Source of the DNA: Desulfobacterales bacterium
Lineage (GTDB): Bacteria; Desulfobacterota; Desulfobacteria; Desulfobacterales; JAFDCJ01
DNA length: 7,482 bases
Assembly (NCBI GenBank): GCA_029939875.1
Contig: JAOZSC010000118.1
Span: 1-7,482, forward strand
Direction of reading: 5' to 3'
The position numbers and the translations under genes were made by a program. Shown here piece by piece: positions 6,264-7,482 of the stretch (position 1 is the stretch's first letter; each line of letters opens with the position of its first letter). Below the pieces are notes generated by a model. It was not told the origin of the DNA. It saw only the letters and a program-made list of their open reading frames with translations, and did not search any database.

Positions 6264-7262
6264 TCAATAGAGGTAACAGCGCACACGGTGGGATTCACCC
6301 ACGTCGACCAGACCGGGCACACTCCGGGTGCAGGTTTCCATCGCCTGGGGGCAGCGGGGGTAAAACCGGCAGCCAGCCGGCAGATCATAGAGGCTGGGGA
6401 CCATGCCGGATATTTCCTGGAGCCGCCGGCGCCCGTGCAGGGCGCGCTCCCCGAGCCTGGGGATCGACTTGAGCAGACCCCGGGTATAGGGATGTTTGGG
6501 GTCTTCAAAGATATCTCTGGTTTTTCCCTCTTCCACCACTTTCCCGGCATACATCACCACCATGCGTTCGGCCATTTCGGCAATCACTCCCAGATCGTGG
6601 GTAATCATCATAATCGCGGTATCGAAGTCTTGCTTGAGCTGCAGCATGAGATCCAGGATCTGGGCCTGGATGGTGACGTCCAGGGCGGTGGTGGGTTCAT
6701 CGGCGATCAGAATTTCCGGGTTGCAGGCCAGGGCCATGGCGATCATGGCGCGTTGGCGCATGCCGCCGGAAAGCTGGTGGGGGTATTCATGCGCCCGTTT
6801 CTCGGGAGCCGGAATCTGGACCTTTTTGAGCATTTCAATGGAGCGCTGCCAGCTTTCGCGCCGGGAGCTTTTTTCATGAAGCAAAAACATCTCGGAGATC
6901 TGATCACCGATGGTATATACCGGGTTGAGTGATGACATGGGCTCCTGGAAAATCATGGAGATGCGGTTCCCCCGGATAGATCGCATCTGCTCGATGGCCA
7001 GTCCGGCGATGTCCTGCCCGTCAAATAAAATCTTGCCGTGAACAATCCTGCCCGGCGGCTCGGGAATCAGCCGCATGATGGACTGGGCGGTCACACTTTT
7101 GCCGCAGCCGGACTCGCCCACAATCCCCAGCACATCCCCCTTGCCCAGCTCAAAGGAAACATCGTCCACGGCCCGGGCAACACCTTCAAAGGTGTAAAAA
7201 TACGTCTTGAGTTGCTCTACCTGGAGCAGTGGGACGTCAGGGTGCATGATTTTTCCGGTCAT
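6264..7262 (-). CDS. dppD: peptide-type ABC importer ATPase, DppD/OppD class
   Basis: This is the first gene of the operon and the first ATPase subunit, 332 residues, normal for DppD/OppD. Motifs in order are Walker A GESGCGKS (49-56), Q-loop FQEPMSSLNP (Gln106), signature LSGGMRQRAMIAMAL (164-178), Walker B ILIADE (Asp188, Glu189) and switch THDL (His222). FQEPMSSLNP and the GMRQRAMIAMAL helix are characteristic of the D rather than the F subunit. The C-terminal oligopeptide extension carries HPYTRGLLKSIP (257-268) and Cys298-x5-Cys304-x6-Cys311-x17-Cys329, the four-Cys cluster pattern, in the same spacing as its F partner. The ATG at 7262 has no visible Shine-Dalgarno. An in-frame ATG at 7247 has GGAA five bases upstream and would trim five residues, so the exact start is open. 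It should pair with the F subunit as a cytosolic heterodimer on the B/C permeases. Confidence 0.92.
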   Translation of the reverse strand: MTGKIMHPDVPLLQVEQLKTYFYTFEGVARAVDDVSFELGKGDVLGIVGESGCGKSVTAQSIMRLIPEPPGRIVHGKILFDGQDIAGLAIEQMRSIRGNRISMIFQEPMSSLNPVYTIGDQISEMFLLHEKSSRRESWQRSIEMLKKVQIPAPEKRAHEYPHQLSGGMRQRAMIAMALACNPEILIADEPTTALDVTIQAQILDLMLQLKQDFDTAIMMITHDLGVIAEMAERMVVMYAGKVVEEGKTRDIFEDPKHPYTRGLLKSIPRLGERALHGRRRLQEISGMVPSLYDLPAGCRFYPRCPQAMETCTRSVPGLVDVGESHRVRCYLY

Positions 7263-7313
7263 CGGTGGTGAATTGAAACCTATAACGCTTTACTCAAATT
7301 TCGAAACTGATTT

Positions 7314-7378
7314 TCTCATAAAAGCGATGGGAATGGGTCGGTGTATCGTGTTTTTCCGAAAACCGGTATGTTATGAGA
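7314..7378. repeat. long-range inverted repeat in the presumed operon leader
   Basis: TCTCATAA (7314-7321) and TTATGAGA (7371-7378) are perfect 8-bp inverted arms separated by 49 bases. They lie between the candidate promoter and the first operon gene. The interval also contains TTTT-CCG-AAAA and CCG/CGG local pairings. They could be two halves of a looped operator or the base of a leader RNA fold; chance cannot be excluded. No riboswitch class is recognised. Confidence 0.3.
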
Positions 7379-7410
7379 TATCCGGCGGACGGAATACTCC
7401 CCAAGCCAGA

Positions 7411-7440
7411 TCAATACCCGGCCGGCTGGACCGGTGTCAA
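7411..7440 (-). promoter_or_regulatory. candidate sigma70 promoter for the transporter operon
   Basis: On the minus strand a perfect -35 box TTGACA (7440-7435) is followed after 18 bases by TATTGA (7416-7411), which matches three of six consensus -10 positions. A T7 run just upstream of the -35 could act as an AT-rich upstream element. Transcription would start near 7404, leaving a leader of about 140 bases. The -35 is convincing and the -10 is weak. Confidence 0.35.
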
Positions 7441-7482
7441 CAAAAAAAGCGAGCTGGGGTGCCATCAAGTCAGGCGGTATTT

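Noticed and set aside
6288..6932. 214-codon plus-strand frame opposite the ATPase D gene
   Set aside because: It is again codon-aligned with the sense gene, with a His/Gly-rich low-meaning product. The opposite strand has all ABC ATPase motifs.
7275..7310. TTGAGT...TTATAG promoter-like bases close to the first operon gene
   Set aside because: On the minus strand TTGAGT and TTATAG are only six bases apart, and the hexamer at a proper 17-base distance matches the consensus poorly.
7418..7425. CCGGCCGG palindrome near the right edge
   Set aside because: Eight-base GC palindromes are expected by chance in G+C-rich DNA. It lies within the spacer of the candidate promoter and shows no further symmetry.

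Overview
This is most likely chromosomal DNA of a Gram-negative bacterium of moderate to high G+C content. The binding protein of the transporter has an ordinary signal peptidase I signal and no lipobox, as expected for a periplasmic protein, while the other exported protein is a lipoprotein. The cytidylate-kinase-like gene next to an AMIN/FN3-type lipoprotein, and a REP-like palindrome, would fit Desulfobacterota (former Deltaproteobacteria). That placement is an inference from style, not a proven taxonomy.

Left part (1-1603, plus strand): a 230-residue cytidylate-kinase-like protein with its own ribosome binding site. A 115-bp spacer follows, holding a perfect C(UUCG)G tetraloop hairpin. 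Next comes a small lipoprotein with an AMIN-like N-terminal domain, a Thr/Pro/Ala linker and a C-terminal fibronectin type III domain. These genes converge on the transporter operon, and an 8-bp perfect hairpin lies in the 75-bp gap between the two convergent stop codons.

Right part (1679-7262, minus strand): a complete five-gene ABC importer of the peptide/nickel (Dpp/Opp) class. In transcription order it is ATPase D, ATPase F, periplasmic binding protein A, permease B, permease C. The binding protein captures a ligand in the periplasm, the B/C permease pair forms the membrane channel, and the D/F pair hydrolyses ATP. No part is missing or visibly broken. The substrate (di- or oligopeptide, metal chelate or other) cannot be told from sequence alone.

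Two gaps interrupt the operon, and both carry symmetric sequence. The F-A gap has a REP-like palindrome, a GTTAAT-N3-ATTAAC dyad and a near-perfect Shine-Dalgarno before A. The A-B gap has a GC-rich dyad and a 12-bp perfect AT-rich palindrome. Both fit separate tuning of the binding protein relative to the membrane parts, but this is inference. The 220 bp right of the operon (7263-7482) hold no gene that I can support. They contain a candidate promoter (TTGACA, 18-bp spacer, TATTGA on the minus strand) and a long-range inverted repeat in the presumed leader.

Overall this is a mostly ordinary region. I see no phage, IS, CRISPR, tRNA or rRNA, and no convincing new system. The items worth a second look are the intergenic structures and the small lipoprotein.
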